From the NCBI RefSeq assembly GCF_025736935.1, contig NZ_CP107048.1:2059501-2123500 (forward strand): a stretch of DNA of 64,000 nt, written 5' to 3'. How positions within the stretch are numbered: the stretch's first letter is position 1; each line of letters starts with the position of its first letter. This DNA comes from Qipengyuania sp. SS22 (lineage in GTDB: Bacteria > Pseudomonadota > Alphaproteobacteria > Sphingomonadales > Sphingomonadaceae). Below are positions 34,170 through 43,348 of this stretch, one piece after another. The position numbers were made by a program, and so were the translations under genes. The notes beneath the pieces were generated by a model, which ran no database searches, was not told the origin of the DNA, and saw nothing but the letters and a program-made list of their open reading frames with translations.

Positions 34170-34951
34170 GCCGCCTGCTGATCTTTGGCCTCGGCTATAC
34201 CGCCACGCGCATAGCGGATGCCCTGCGCGGGCGCGGCTGGCAGGTCGATGCCACGGGCAGCGCGGGCAATCTCGCATTCGGCGATAATGGTGCCGTTAGC
34301 GGGGCCTTGGAGCGCGCAACCCATGTGCTGAGTTCGGTCCCGCCAGCGGAAGACAGCGATCCGGTGCTCGACCGTTACGGCGATTCGCTGTCGGGGAAGT
34401 GGCTGGGCTATCTTTCGTCGACGGGTGTCTATGGCGACGCGGCGGGGGCCTGGGTCGACGAAGCCTCTCCGACAGGCGGCGGGCGGAGGCAGGCCCGTGC
34501 CGAGTGCGATGCACGCTGGCTCGAAGCGGGCGCCCGGGTGTTCCGGCTGCCCGGGATTTATGGCCCGGGGCGCAGTGCGTTCGACCGCGTCGAAGCGGGC
34601 AAGGCGCGCCGCATCGACCTGCCCGGCCAGGTGTTCAGCCGCGTCCATGTCGCCGATATCGTCGCTGGCGTGGTTGCTGCGATGGAGACCGACGCGCCGG
34701 CGGGGGCCTATAATCTGTCCGACGATTTGCCGACCAGTCAGAACTCCGTGATCGAGGAAGCCTGCCGCCTGCTGGGCCGCGAGGCGCCCGCGCTGCAATC
34801 GATCGACGCCGCCGGATTGTCGCCGATGGCACGCGGGTTCTATGCCGAGAACCGCAGGGTCGCGAATGGCAAGGCGAAGCGCGTGCTGGGCTGGCAGCCC
34901 CGCTTCGCCACTTATCGCGAAGGTCTGGCGGCGATCAGGGCTCGGGAGTAG
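34166..34951 (+). CDS. NAD(P)-dependent epimerase-like SDR (YeeZ-type)
   Basis: A 261-residue extended-SDR protein with an N-terminal GLGYTATRIA dinucleotide-binding loop (about 8-17), an LSSTGVYGD segment (about 82-90) in which the usual Y-x3-K site is replaced, and LPGIYGPGRSAFD (about 122-134). This resembles YeeZ and related 'SDR family' proteins whose reaction is unknown. The start overlaps the M48 stop by 4 bases, so the pair is coupled. Its 3' end overlaps the convergent transporter gene by 17 bases. Confidence 0.86.
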   Translation: MSRLLIFGLGYTATRIADALRGRGWQVDATGSAGNLAFGDNGAVSGALERATHVLSSVPPAEDSDPVLDRYGDSLSGKWLGYLSSTGVYGDAAGAWVDEASPTGGGRRQARAECDARWLEAGARVFRLPGIYGPGRSAFDRVEAGKARRIDLPGQVFSRVHVADIVAGVVAAMETDAPAGAYNLSDDLPTSQNSVIEEACRLLGREAPALQSIDAAGLSPMARGFYAENRRVANGKAKRVLGWQPRFATYREGLAAIRARE

Positions 34952-35879
34952 CGCGCCGCGGAGGGGCATTCGCCCGCCCGCGCATCGCAACCACCATCCC
35001 GATCAGCGTGATCACCGCGCCGGTGGCGGGCAACGCGCCCCATTCGAAGCCCTCGAACAGTGTCGACAGCACCATCGCGACAATCGGCACGATGACCGAG
35101 CTGTAGGCCGCTCGCCCCGCCCCTACCTTGCGCACCAGCCCGTAATAGAGCGGGAAAGTGACCACCGAACCGGCAAGCCCGAGATAGAGGATCCCGAGCG
35201 TATAGGACGCGCGCGGATCGAATTGCGGCGGGCCGTCAGCGATCAGCGCGTAGATGGTGTTGATGATCGCCCCGGCCGTCATCGACCAGGCAAGCAGCGC
35301 GAGGAAGGGCTGCCGCTTGGCGCCCTCCATCGCCTGGGTGATATTCGCCGCGCTCGCCGAAAGGATACCGCCGACGGTCAGCGCCGCGCCCAGCAGGACC
35401 TCGGTCAGCGTCGCGGGCGAGGACCGCCATTCATGCGCAAACAGCAGCGAGACGCCGAGCGCCGCGATCGCCGAGCCGAGGACGAAGGCCCCGGTGATCG
35501 GCTGGCGGAGGAAGATGCGCCCGAAGATAGCGTTGGGCACCACCAGCAGCGCGAACATAACCGCCACGAGGCCCGAGGTGATGTAGCTCTCGGCGTTATA
35601 GACGAAGCCGAAATTGAGCGTGAACTGGAACAGTCCCAGCAGGAGCGCCCAGCGCAATCCTCCCGCGACCAGCCGAAGCGGTTCGCGCCGCACCGCGGCA
35701 AGCACGAACATGGCGCACGCGGCAATCATGAAGCGGTAGGAGATCGACCAGCTGGCCGGGACGCTGGCGATCTGGTCGCGGATAACCAGCCAGGTCCCGC
35801 CCCAGATCAGGCTGACCAGCAGAAAAGCAGCGAAATTGCGCGGGGTGAGGAGGCTTTCCGCCTCATGTGCCGCACTCAT
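34935..35879 (-). CDS. EamA/DMT-family permease
   Basis: A 314-residue inner-membrane protein with about ten hydrophobic helices in two EamA repeats (about 15-145 and 160-300), as in drug/metabolite transporters that often export amino acids or related metabolites. Early features are FLLVSLIWGGTWLVIRDQ (about 18-35), typical of the first EamA helix. It overlaps the threonine aldolase stop by 4 bases, so the two are coupled; an amino-acid export role would fit that partner, but this is inference. Confidence 0.88.
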   Translation of the reverse strand: MSAAHEAESLLTPRNFAAFLLVSLIWGGTWLVIRDQIASVPASWSISYRFMIAACAMFVLAAVRREPLRLVAGGLRWALLLGLFQFTLNFGFVYNAESYITSGLVAVMFALLVVPNAIFGRIFLRQPITGAFVLGSAIAALGVSLLFAHEWRSSPATLTEVLLGAALTVGGILSASAANITQAMEGAKRQPFLALLAWSMTAGAIINTIYALIADGPPQFDPRASYTLGILYLGLAGSVVTFPLYYGLVRKVGAGRAAYSSVIVPIVAMVLSTLFEGFEWGALPATGAVITLIGMVVAMRGRANAPPRRATPEP

Positions 35880-36871
35880 AGGCTGGCCACGGCCTTGGCC
35901 AGTGCGGTCGCATCCTGCTCGCGCGTGTTCCAGGCGGTAACGAAGCGCGCGGCATCGTCGCCCCAGTCGTAGAATCCGAAGCCCTGATCGCGCAGCGCCG
36001 CGCGCTCGTCCGGGGTGCAGCGCACGAAAAGCTCATTGGCTTCGACGGGATGCATCAGGCGGTCCGCACAGGCCGCGCCGATCTCTGCCGCAGCGGCATT
36101 GGCATGACGTGCATTGGCGAGCCAGATGTCGCCTTCGAGCATTGCACGCAGCTGTGCGGCGAGGAAACGGCCCTTCGACTGGAGATGGCCTGCGCGTTTG
36201 CGGCGATAACGCGCGACATCGGCCAGCGCGGGATCGAAGAACACGATCGCTTCCGCGCTCATGGCCCCGTTCTTGATGAAGCCGAAGCTGAGCGCATCGA
36301 CCGGCCCCGCTGCCGCAGCAGGCGTGCAGTCGAGGAATGCCACTGCATTGGCAAAGCGCGCTCCATCCATGTGGAGGCCGAGCCCGCGCTCGCTGGCGAG
36401 TTCGGCAATCGCGGCGATCTCGCCGGGACGATAGCTGCAGCCATATTCGCTGGCCTGCGTAATCGAGATGGCATGCGGCTGGACCTGGTGGACATCGTCG
36501 CGGATCGGATCGAGGACCGCAGCGATGGTTTGTGGCGTCAGTTTCGCACCCTCGCCCGATGCCAGCATGAGCTTTGCGCCGTGGAGATAGAAACCGGGGG
36601 CCCCGCCCTCGTCCATCTCGATATGCGCTTCCTCATGGCACACAAGGCCGCCATGCGGCGGCACCATCGTCGCCAGCGCGAGACAGTTTGCCGCGGTGCC
36701 CGTTGCGACCCACAGCACTGTGCAGGGCCGCTCGAACACCTGCGCAAAACTGTCGTTCAGAGCGGCGCTCAGCGCGTCGCCATCATAGGGAGTATCGGGG
36801 GCATCTGCGGCCTTGAGAGCATCCCATACGGCGGGGTGGACCGAGGCGGCATTATCGGAGAGAAACTGCAT
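35876..36871 (-). CDS. ltaE: Low-specificity threonine aldolase (beta-eliminating lyase family)
   Basis: PLP enzyme that cleaves threonine/allo-threonine to glycine and acetaldehyde. From ATG 36871 (MQFLSDNAASVHP) the protein has 331 residues. PLP features: GTAANCLALA phosphate-binding loop (about 60-69), a His in HEEAHIEMDE (about 81), the Asp in HMDGARFANAVA (about 168), and the probable Schiff-base lysine in SFGFIKNGAM (about 200). An upstream extension to 36925 is open but not homologous. Divergent from the small GNAT gene across 53 bases. Confidence 0.9.
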   Translation of the reverse strand: MQFLSDNAASVHPAVWDALKAADAPDTPYDGDALSAALNDSFAQVFERPCTVLWVATGTAANCLALATMVPPHGGLVCHEEAHIEMDEGGAPGFYLHGAKLMLASGEGAKLTPQTIAAVLDPIRDDVHQVQPHAISITQASEYGCSYRPGEIAAIAELASERGLGLHMDGARFANAVAFLDCTPAAAAGPVDALSFGFIKNGAMSAEAIVFFDPALADVARYRRKRAGHLQSKGRFLAAQLRAMLEGDIWLANARHANAAAAEIGAACADRLMHPVEANELFVRCTPDERAALRDQGFGFYDWGDDAARFVTAWNTREQDATALAKAVASL

Positions 36872-36924
36872 CGGAACGCCATAGCTATGTGGGCGTTGGT
36901 TGCCCAGAAAGGAAACTTTCGACA

Positions 36925-37221
36925 ATGAAAGCGGGCGAAATTGTAATCGAACGTCGTAACCGGGTAACTCACGGAGAATATCTGGTTAGTATCGGCGACA
37001 ATCCGGCTTCTGGCCGGCTGACATGGACCTTGCGCAACGATGCGCGCGATGCCGAGCACACGGTCGTCCCCGCCGCGCTTCGCGGCCAGGGCATCGCCGG
37101 TCGCTTGGTCGATGCGCTGATCGAGGATGCGCGCAGCGAAGGCTTCAAGATCATCCCGACCTGTTCCTATGTCGCGGCGCAATTCGACCGCCATCCCGAA
37201 TGGGCAGACTTGCGCGCCTAG
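36925..37221 (+). CDS. Small GNAT-like N-acetyltransferase (YidJ/GCN5-related)
   Basis: A 98-residue protein of the compact GNAT group. The acetyl-CoA-binding loop is LRGQGIAGRLVDAL (about 55-68) and a typical C-terminal IIPTCSYVAAQFDRHPEW follows (about 77-94). The substrate is unknown. Start ATG 36925 (MKAGEIVIE) is preferred over an upstream in-frame start at 36889, which lacks family sequence. Its stop overlaps the convergent PH-domain gene by 4 bases. Confidence 0.88.
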   Translation: MKAGEIVIERRNRVTHGEYLVSIGDNPASGRLTWTLRNDARDAEHTVVPAALRGQGIAGRLVDALIEDARSEGFKIIPTCSYVAAQFDRHPEWADLRA

Positions 37222-38753
37222 GCTTCGCGCAGTTGCCCATCGACGATTGCGGAGAAGTCCTGCTCGGCCATGGAGTCGAGCACGGCATGGCGGATACGCC
37301 GTGCGTCTGCCAGCGTTAGTCCGCGCATGCACAACCGGCCGCCCGCCAGCCCGAAATGGATATCCGCATAGCCGCGCAGACGCGCCAGCGGGTGGCGGAC
37401 GATATCGACCGATTGCAGCTTGCGCCGCGAGCCGATCGCGAGGCTTGGCGCAAACCATCCGCGGCGCAGATACAGCTGGCGGGCGTCCAGCGCGTGGCGG
37501 CTCCAGCGCCAGGATAGATATTCGTGCAGTCCCATCCAGACGCCCCCGACCAGCGGCGGAAGCAATGCCAGTTCCCAGCGGCCCAGAACCGCCGCAACGC
37601 CCGCGACCGCGATCATCACCGCGAAACCCATAAGGAAGTTGTCGATCCGGTAGGCCGGCGCGGCGCGGGTCCATCCGAGGTCGGTGGGCGGTAGCGCGAA
37701 CCCGGTTTCACCGACGACCGGCGCGATCTCGTCCATTTGCGCGAACGGCACCGCCTCGTGATTGGCCGAGCCGCTATCGCTCGCAAGGCTGACAACCTTA
37801 AGCGTGTGCCAGCCGAACAGGCGGCGCAGGAAGCCGGTCTTGATGCGCAGCGCCTGCACCCGGTGTACGGGCATGACCAGATCGGTCCGGGTAAGCAGCC
37901 CACGCCGGCGCCGGAGGCCCTTGTCGGTGCGTTCGAGCCGGAAATTCCATTCACGCAACACGGTCCGGATCACGCCGGTCAGGACACCGATCAGCGCCAG
38001 CGATCCGACCGCGATGATGCCGCCCACGAATTGGGCGAGGAAGCCCAGCCCTGCCAGCCATTGCCCCGGTCCGGCCAATTGTTCGCGCCAGGCACGCCAG
38101 TCCCAGACCTCGAACGGCAGGATGAAATCGAACTGCTGCGCCAGACCGGCAGCCACGGCCACGACCGCGAGCGAGAATTCGAACAGGCCGAAGGTGACTA
38201 CGCGCTTGGGCGACATGGCGAAGAGCAATCTAGCGCTCTCCTCCAGCAGAGCTGCGGACGCGCCGTCGACCGGTTCGGCAGCAATTCCTTCGCGGCGGCT
38301 TCGCGCCAGTTCGCGCAGTCGCTCGCCTTCGCTCTCGGGCACATAGGCCAGCTTGAGGTCGTCCCCGCCGCCCGCGCCGGTTTCGAACTTCACCTCGACC
38401 AGCCCGAACAGTCGCGGCAACAGCTTCTGCTCGAGGCTCACGTCCTGGATGCGCTCGTAAGGCACCGAGCGCGCGGAGCGCGACAACACACCGCTGTCGA
38501 CGCGAATGTCCGCCGCCCCGACGGTATAGGTCAATCGGCTCCAGCGCAGATAGGCGAACAGCAGGTTGAACCCGACCCCGACAACCACCAGCGGGAGGAA
38601 GTAGACGATAACATCGTCGAAATCGCCCCTGTCGAGGATCGCAAACCCGCCGACGATGATCGGGAGGACCAGCTGCCCCACCAGCGACGCGGCACGCACA
38701 GCGAACGTGCGCGGGTCGGTGCGGAGCGGCGTTGCGGCGGGGTCCTCGCTCAC
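37218..38753 (-). CDS. PH-domain-containing membrane protein (YdbT-like)
   Basis: A 511-residue inner-membrane protein with repeated bacterial PH-like (bPH2) domains, each preceded by hydrophobic helices: helices about 20-60, first PH domain about 65-150 (with VPYERIQDVSLEQ), helices about 180-270, second PH domain about 275-340 (VMPVHRVQALRIK), helices about 375-420, third domain about 425-505. The family includes B. subtilis YdbT, implicated in toxin/bacteriocin tolerance, but function here is unknown. Coupled to the smaller PH gene by a 4-base overlap. Confidence 0.88.
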   Translation of the reverse strand: MSEDPAATPLRTDPRTFAVRAASLVGQLVLPIIVGGFAILDRGDFDDVIVYFLPLVVVGVGFNLLFAYLRWSRLTYTVGAADIRVDSGVLSRSARSVPYERIQDVSLEQKLLPRLFGLVEVKFETGAGGGDDLKLAYVPESEGERLRELARSRREGIAAEPVDGASAALLEESARLLFAMSPKRVVTFGLFEFSLAVVAVAAGLAQQFDFILPFEVWDWRAWREQLAGPGQWLAGLGFLAQFVGGIIAVGSLALIGVLTGVIRTVLREWNFRLERTDKGLRRRRGLLTRTDLVMPVHRVQALRIKTGFLRRLFGWHTLKVVSLASDSGSANHEAVPFAQMDEIAPVVGETGFALPPTDLGWTRAAPAYRIDNFLMGFAVMIAVAGVAAVLGRWELALLPPLVGGVWMGLHEYLSWRWSRHALDARQLYLRRGWFAPSLAIGSRRKLQSVDIVRHPLARLRGYADIHFGLAGGRLCMRGLTLADARRIRHAVLDSMAEQDFSAIVDGQLREA

Positions 38754-39217
38754 CGCGTATCGCGCCTGATGGCGGTACGAATATCCTCGCGCATGGCCGT
38801 GGCATCCGCATGCCGCAGCCCGGGCAGCGACACCGAGGCGTTATGCGTGCCTGCCGTATGCACCGTCAGCGTGGCCAGCCCGAAGGCACGCTCGAGCGGT
38901 CCCTGACCGACATCGATATGCTGCACCCGGCCCAAGGGGACTACCGTATCGGCACGAAAGAACACTCCGCGCACCACCCGCAACCGTTCCCCGGCAAGCG
39001 AATAACCGCGCGCATTGTAGCGCCGCAGCGGTACGCGGATCAGCGCATAGGCAATCACTGCCAGCGCCGGGATCCACACTACGCCGGTCCAGCCCGGGAT
39101 CGCGATCTCCGCAATCGTCGCCGCGATCAGCAGGATCAGCGCCGCGATCCCCAGCTGGACACGCAATAGCGATTTATAGGCCGGGTCGAGCGGGGTCAGG
39201 TCGTCGGGTTGGTCCAT
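38750..39217 (-). CDS. PH-domain-containing membrane protein (YdbS-like)
   Basis: A 155-residue protein from ATG 39217, with two hydrophobic segments (about 22-60) followed by one bPH2 domain (about 70-145) with DTVVPLGRVQHIDVGQG. YdbS and YdbT homologues are commonly encoded side by side, as here, and may form one complex. An earlier ATG (39253) would add 12 unrelated residues. The 4-base overlap with the following gene indicates coupling. Confidence 0.87.
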   Translation of the reverse strand: MDQPDDLTPLDPAYKSLLRVQLGIAALILLIAATIAEIAIPGWTGVVWIPALAVIAYALIRVPLRRYNARGYSLAGERLRVVRGVFFRADTVVPLGRVQHIDVGQGPLERAFGLATLTVHTAGTHNASVSLPGLRHADATAMREDIRTAIRRDTR

Positions 39218-39306
39218 GGCGTTATAGCTAGGCAATACAGCGCGGCGATTCAATCTAGTTTCGCCGCCGACCTGCGCTATGCCAGAGGACGACAGGGGAG
39301 AGAGTG

Positions 39307-40203
39307 ATGGATATTTCGCAGCTGATGTTTCGCGACGGGCTGATGGAGGGCGAACGCATTCTCGTCACCGGGGGCGGGACCGGGCTGGGCCGCGTCATGG
39401 CCGAGGCTTTCCTCAAACTGGGCGCCAAGGTGCATATCTGCGGGCGGCGCCAGGGCAAACTGGACGAGACTGCGGAGGAACTGACCGGGCGCCACGGCGG
39501 CACGCTGGTCGGTCATGCCTGCGACATCGGCAATCCCGATGCGATCCATGCTATGGTCGATGCCATCTGGGAGCACGGACCGCTGACCGGTGTGGTCAAC
39601 AATGCCGCGGGCAATTTCATCAGCCGGACCGAAGACCTGTCGGTGGGCGGCTTCAACGCGATCAGCGATATTGTCTTTCGGGGCAGTTTCTACGTCACGC
39701 TCGATGTCGGCAAGCGGCTTATCGAGGAGGGGTGCCGGGCGAACTTCCTTTCCATCCTCACCACCTGGGTGTGGAACGGCGGCCCATTCGTGGTGCCGAG
39801 CGCGATGAGCAAGGCGGGGCTCAATGTGATGACGCAGAGCCTGGCGGTCGAATGGGGTCGCCATGGCCTGCGCTTCAATGCCATCGCGCCGGGGCTGTTC
39901 CCCACCGACGGGATGAGCGCGCGCCTGTCACCCGGCGGACGCGGCGGCAATTCTCACGATGACATGAACCCGATGGGCCGCCATGGCGAAATGCACGAAC
40001 TTGCCAATCTGGCGGTGTTCCTGATGGGACCCGGTGCGGGATGGATCAACGGCGAGACGATCGCCATCGACGGCGCCGGCTACAAGGCGCACGGCGGCAG
40101 CTTCTACAGCGCGCTCAAGGACATGGGCGACGAGCAATGGAGCGCAATGCGCGAGATGATCAAGGGGACCAATGCGCAGGACAAGTCCGAGCGCACGACC
40201 TAA
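39307..40203 (+). CDS. SDR of the 2,4-dienoyl-CoA-reductase-like group
   Basis: A 298-residue oxidoreductase (GTG 39304 just before ATG 39307 is an alternative). Cofactor loop TGGGTGLG (about 22-29) and NNAAGNF (about 97-103). Where most SDRs have Y-x3-K the sequence is FVVPSAMSKAG (about 160-170), the pattern of mitochondrial/peroxisomal dienoyl-CoA reductases (Ser/Lys), and GWINGETIAIDGAGY matches the same group. Likely acts on unsaturated acyl-CoAs; exact substrate unproven. Solitary on the plus strand, between the PH-domain genes and tRNA-Thr. Confidence 0.88.
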   Translation: MDISQLMFRDGLMEGERILVTGGGTGLGRVMAEAFLKLGAKVHICGRRQGKLDETAEELTGRHGGTLVGHACDIGNPDAIHAMVDAIWEHGPLTGVVNNAAGNFISRTEDLSVGGFNAISDIVFRGSFYVTLDVGKRLIEEGCRANFLSILTTWVWNGGPFVVPSAMSKAGLNVMTQSLAVEWGRHGLRFNAIAPGLFPTDGMSARLSPGGRGGNSHDDMNPMGRHGEMHELANLAVFLMGPGAGWINGETIAIDGAGYKAHGGSFYSALKDMGDEQWSAMREMIKGTNAQDKSERTT

Positions 40204-40266
40204 TGCGTCCCGCCCTGCAAGGCGGACGAACACCCCGAAACCGGGGAACCATTTCTCTGCGAAAAA

Positions 40267-40341
40267 TGGTGCTGCTGGGGAGGATTGAACTCCCGGCCTC
40301 ACCCTTACCAAGGGTGCGCTCTACCACTGAGCTACAGCAGC
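40267..40341 (-). tRNA. tRNA-Thr (anticodon GGT)
   Basis: Cloverleaf on the minus strand: acceptor GCTGCTG/CAGCAGC, D-arm GCTC...GAGC, anticodon stem CACCC/GGGTG with loop TTGGTAA (anticodon GGT), T-arm GGGAG-TTCAATC-CTCCC, discriminator A, encoded CCA (40267-40269). Reads ACC and ACT codons. Confidence 0.97.
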
Positions 40342-40453
40342 ACATGGTGCCCGCGAATGGCATCGCGGGGTGGAGGCGCGCGCTATTGGCAGAGACGCGG
40401 GATAAGTCAACCTTAGGTTGCTTATCGCGCGCGATTTGCCGAAGAGTTGCGCG

Positions 40454-40597
40454 ATGGCCGCTGAAAAAGAAGAAATGACCCGTGAGGAGCGCCTTGCCGC
40501 AAAACTTCGCGAGAACCTGCGTCGCCGCAAAGCGCAGGGCCGCGAAATGCGCGAATCGGACGCACACCCCCTTTCCAATGACGATGCGGGCAGCTAA
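40454..40597 (+). CDS. Small conserved-looking basic protein (47 residues)
   Basis: A 47-residue protein from ATG 40454 to TAA 40597. It begins MAAEKEEMTREERLAAKL and continues RENLRRRKAQGREMRES, a highly charged helix with high codon-position consistency. Small proteins with the RENLRRRKAQ core are widespread in alphaproteobacteria, often near murA; I do not know the function. It lies 38 bases ahead of gpmA on the same strand and may be co-transcribed with it. Confidence 0.7.
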   Translation: MAAEKEEMTREERLAAKLRENLRRRKAQGREMRESDAHPLSNDDAGS

Positions 40598-40634
40598 CGC
40601 GCCTTGCTCCTAGGGGAATTACGGGAGCCTCCCA

Positions 40635-41321
40635 GTGTCCAAGCTGATCCTCGTCCGTCACGGGCAAAGCGAGTGGAACCTCGCCAACCGCTTTACCGGC
40701 TGGTGGGATGTCGACCTGACCGAAAAGGGCGAGGTCGAGGCGCGCGAGGCGGGCGAGCTGATGAAGGCCAAGGGCGTCTTGCCCACCATTGCCTTCACCA
40801 GCGTCCAGAAACGCGCGATCAAGACGCTCAATATCGCGCTCGAGGCCTGCGACCGGCTGTGGATCCCGGTGACGCGCGACTGGCACCTCAACGAACGGCA
40901 TTATGGCGGGCTGACCGGGCTCAACAAGCAGGAAACGCGCGAGCGTCACGGCGACGAGCAGGTGCACATCTGGCGTCGCAGCTTCGACGTGCCGCCCCCC
41001 GAGCTCGAGCCGGGGAGCACTTTCGATCTGGCGGACGATCCGCGCTATGACGGGATCGACGTTCCGCACACCGAAAGCCTCAAGCTCACCATCGAACGTG
41101 TCCTGCCCTATTGGGAGGAAGCGATCCTGCCGCAGCTTGGCAAGGGCGAGACGGTGATCATTTCGGCGCATGGCAATTCGCTGCGCGCGCTGGTCAAGCA
41201 CCTGTCGAACATCTCGAACGACGAGATTACCGGGCTCGAGATTCCCACCGGCCAGCCGATCATCTATGAATTCGACGGCACGCAGGTGACCGGCGAACGC
41301 TATTACCTGAAGGATAGCTGA
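40635..41321 (+). CDS. gpmA: 2,3-bisphosphoglycerate-dependent phosphoglycerate mutase
   Basis: Interconverts 3- and 2-phosphoglycerate in glycolysis. The 228 residues have the catalytic phosphohistidine motif [10 protein letters not shown] (His about 9), the second histidine in [11 protein letters not shown] (about 180), and [12 protein letters not shown] (about 88). Starts at GTG 40635 with GGGAG upstream. It leads a run of six plus-strand genes (gpmA-purE-purK-folA-dipeptidase-ribF) with gaps of zero to one base or small overlaps. Confidence 0.96.
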   Translation: MSKLILVRHGQSEWNLANRFTGWWDVDLTEKGEVEAREAGELMKAKGVLPTIAFTSVQKRAIKTLNIALEACDRLWIPVTRDWHLNERHYGGLTGLNKQETRERHGDEQVHIWRRSFDVPPPELEPGSTFDLADDPRYDGIDVPHTESLKLTIERVLPYWEEAILPQLGKGETVIISAHGNSLRALVKHLSNISNDEITGLEIPTGQPIIYEFDGTQVTGERYYLKDS

Positions 41322-41322
41322 G

Positions 41323-41817
41323 GTGACTGCCCCGGGGAACGCCAAGGTTGCGATTGTCATGGGCAGCCAGTCCGACTGGGACACCATGACCTGCGCCGCC
41401 GAAGTGCTCGGCGAGCTCGGCGTCGCCACCGATGTCCGCATCGTCTCCGCGCATCGCACGCCCGAGCGGATGTATGACTTCGCCAAGGGCGCGGCTGCCG
41501 CGGGCTTCGAAGTTATCATCGCGGGTGCCGGCGGAGCCGCACACCTGCCCGGCATGATCGCCGCGCTGACGCATGTTCCCGTGCTCGGTGTACCGGTCCA
41601 GTCGCGGGCGCTGTCGGGCGAGGACAGCCTGCTGTCGATCGTACAGATGCCGGCCGGGGTCCCCGTGGGAACGCTGGCGATCGGCAAGGCCGGTGCCACC
41701 AATGCAGGCCTGTTTGCTGCGGCGATCCTCGCCAATCATGACGCCGACCTGTCGCAGCGGCTGCAGGACTGGCGCGCGGCGCGCAGTGCGGCGGTGACCG
41801 AGCGTCCCGTCGACTGA
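41323..41817 (+). CDS. purE: N5-carboxyaminoimidazole ribonucleotide mutase
   Basis: Class I PurE: converts N5-CAIR to CAIR in purine synthesis, acting after PurK. The 164 residues include [11 protein letters not shown] (about 10-20) and SAHRTPERM (about 43-51), which form the active site. Starts at GTG 41323, one base after the gpmA stop; its own stop overlaps the purK ATG (TGATG). Paired with purK as in most bacteria. Confidence 0.96.
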   Translation: MTAPGNAKVAIVMGSQSDWDTMTCAAEVLGELGVATDVRIVSAHRTPERMYDFAKGAAAAGFEVIIAGAGGAAHLPGMIAALTHVPVLGVPVQSRALSGEDSLLSIVQMPAGVPVGTLAIGKAGATNAGLFAAAILANHDADLSQRLQDWRAARSAAVTERPVD

Positions 41818-42872
41818 TGCTGAAGCGCGGCGGTACGATCGGGATTCTCGGGGGCGGCCAGCTTGGCCGGATGATGGCCATGAGCGCGGCGCAACTGGGC
41901 TATCGCTGCATTGCCTATGCCCCCGAAGGCGACAATGTCGTGAGCCAGGTGTGCGACGATGTGTTCCACAACAAGTGGGACGACACCGCGGCGCTCGCCG
42001 CCTTTGCCGCGCAATGCGATGTGGTGACCTGGGAATTCGAGAATGTCCCCGTCCCGGCCGCGCAGGCCATGCCCGCCAGCCGCACCTTCCCCCATCCCCG
42101 CGCGCTTGAAACTGCCCAGGACCGGCTGGCCGAAAAGCGCTTCGTCGAAGACCTCGGCGGACGGCCCGCCGCGTATGCGCGGGTCGATTCGCGCGCCGAC
42201 CTCGAAGCCGCGGTCGACCGGCTGGGGGTGCCCGGCATCCTCAAGACGCGGCGCGATGGCTATGACGGCAAGGGCCAGTGGCGGATCGGTTCGGACCGCG
42301 ATGTCGCGGGGCTGAGCCTGCCCGAGACACCGCTGGTGTACGAAGCCTTCGTCGAGTTCAAAGCCGAGTTCTCGGTGATCCTCGTGCGCGCACAGGACGG
42401 CGCGATCAGCTTCTGGGATTCGCCGCGCAACAGCCATGAGGACGGGGTGCTCGCCACCTCGACGCTGCCCGCCGGCGAACCGATCGAGGCGCAGGTAGAA
42501 CCGGCGCGCGAACTTGCCCGGCAGGTCGCCGATGCGCTCGAATATGTCGGCGTGCTGACGCTCGAATTCTTCGCCACGCGCGACGGACCGGTGTTCAACG
42601 AGATGGCCCCGCGGGTGCACAATTCAGGGCATTGGACGATCGAGGGCGCGGTCACGAGCCAGTTCGAAAATCACATCCGGGCAGTCGCCGGGCTGCCGCT
42701 GGGGGACACCGCAACGGCCGCGAAAACGGTCACCATGAGCAATATCGTGGGCAAGGACATAAAGGGGGCACACGGCCACCTGGAGACCGCCGACACGCAC
42801 CTGCACGATTATGGCAAGGCCCAGGTTCGGGCGGGCCGCAAGATGGGCCATGTGACCCGGCTCGAACGGTGA
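41817..42872 (+). CDS. purK: N5-carboxyaminoimidazole ribonucleotide synthase
   Basis: ATP-grasp enzyme that carboxylates AIR with bicarbonate and ATP to N5-CAIR. The 351 residues have an N-terminal GGGQLGRMMAMSA loop (about 11-23) and ATP-grasp segments TRRDGYDGKGQW (about 143-154) and EMAPRVHNSGHW (about 261-272). The start overlaps purE by one base and its stop overlaps the folA GTG by four (GTGA). Confidence 0.96.
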   Translation: MLKRGGTIGILGGGQLGRMMAMSAAQLGYRCIAYAPEGDNVVSQVCDDVFHNKWDDTAALAAFAAQCDVVTWEFENVPVPAAQAMPASRTFPHPRALETAQDRLAEKRFVEDLGGRPAAYARVDSRADLEAAVDRLGVPGILKTRRDGYDGKGQWRIGSDRDVAGLSLPETPLVYEAFVEFKAEFSVILVRAQDGAISFWDSPRNSHEDGVLATSTLPAGEPIEAQVEPARELARQVADALEYVGVLTLEFFATRDGPVFNEMAPRVHNSGHWTIEGAVTSQFENHIRAVAGLPLGDTATAAKTVTMSNIVGKDIKGAHGHLETADTHLHDYGKAQVRAGRKMGHVTRLER

Positions 42873-43348
42873 GCCTGTTTCTGATCTATGCCCGCGCCGC
42901 CAACGGCTGCATCGGCCGCGACGGCGCGCTGCCGTGGCACCTGCCTGCCGACCTCAAGCGGTTCAAGGCACTGACCATGGGCAAGCCGATGATCATGGGC
43001 CGCAAGACCTTCGAGAGTCTGCCCGGTCTGCTGCCGGGACGCCGCCATATCGTACTGACCCGGCGCGAGCGGTGGGATTCGACTGGCGCCGAGGTCGTGC
43101 GCTCGGTCGAGGAAGCGCTGGCGCTGGCGGGTGGCGACGACGTTGCGGTAATCGGCGGGGCAGCGATCTTCGATGTGTTTGCCGCGCATGCCGACCGCAT
43201 CGAACTGACCGAGATCCACGCCGATTTCGAGGGCGACACTTTCATGTCCGCGCCCGGCCCGGGATGGGAAATGGTTGGCCGCGAGGACTTCGGGGGCACC
43301 GACGAACACCCCGCCTATAGCTTCGTCACGCTGGAACGCGCAGCGTGA
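42869..43348 (+). CDS. folA: Dihydrofolate reductase
   Basis: Reduces dihydrofolate to tetrahydrofolate with NADPH. From GTG 42869 the protein has 159 residues, the usual length. Visible are ALPWHLPADLKRFK (about 20-33, with the conserved W and the acidic residue that contacts substrate), MGRKTFESLPGLLPGR (about 45-60) and VIGGAAIFDVF (about 95-105). The longer frame upstream overlaps purK and is not coding. It is coupled by 4-base overlaps on both sides; thyA, a common partner, is not adjacent. Confidence 0.96.
   Translation: MSLFLIYARAANGCIGRDGALPWHLPADLKRFKALTMGKPMIMGRKTFESLPGLLPGRRHIVLTRRERWDSTGAEVVRSVEEALALAGGDDVAVIGGAAIFDVFAAHADRIELTEIHADFEGDTFMSAPGPGWEMVGREDFGGTDEHPAYSFVTLERAA

Noticed and set aside
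32508..34277. A 589-codon open minus-strand frame opposite the M48 protease
   Set aside because: Antisense to the HEMGH protease and joined to an out-of-frame stretch of pepN; no domain of its own.
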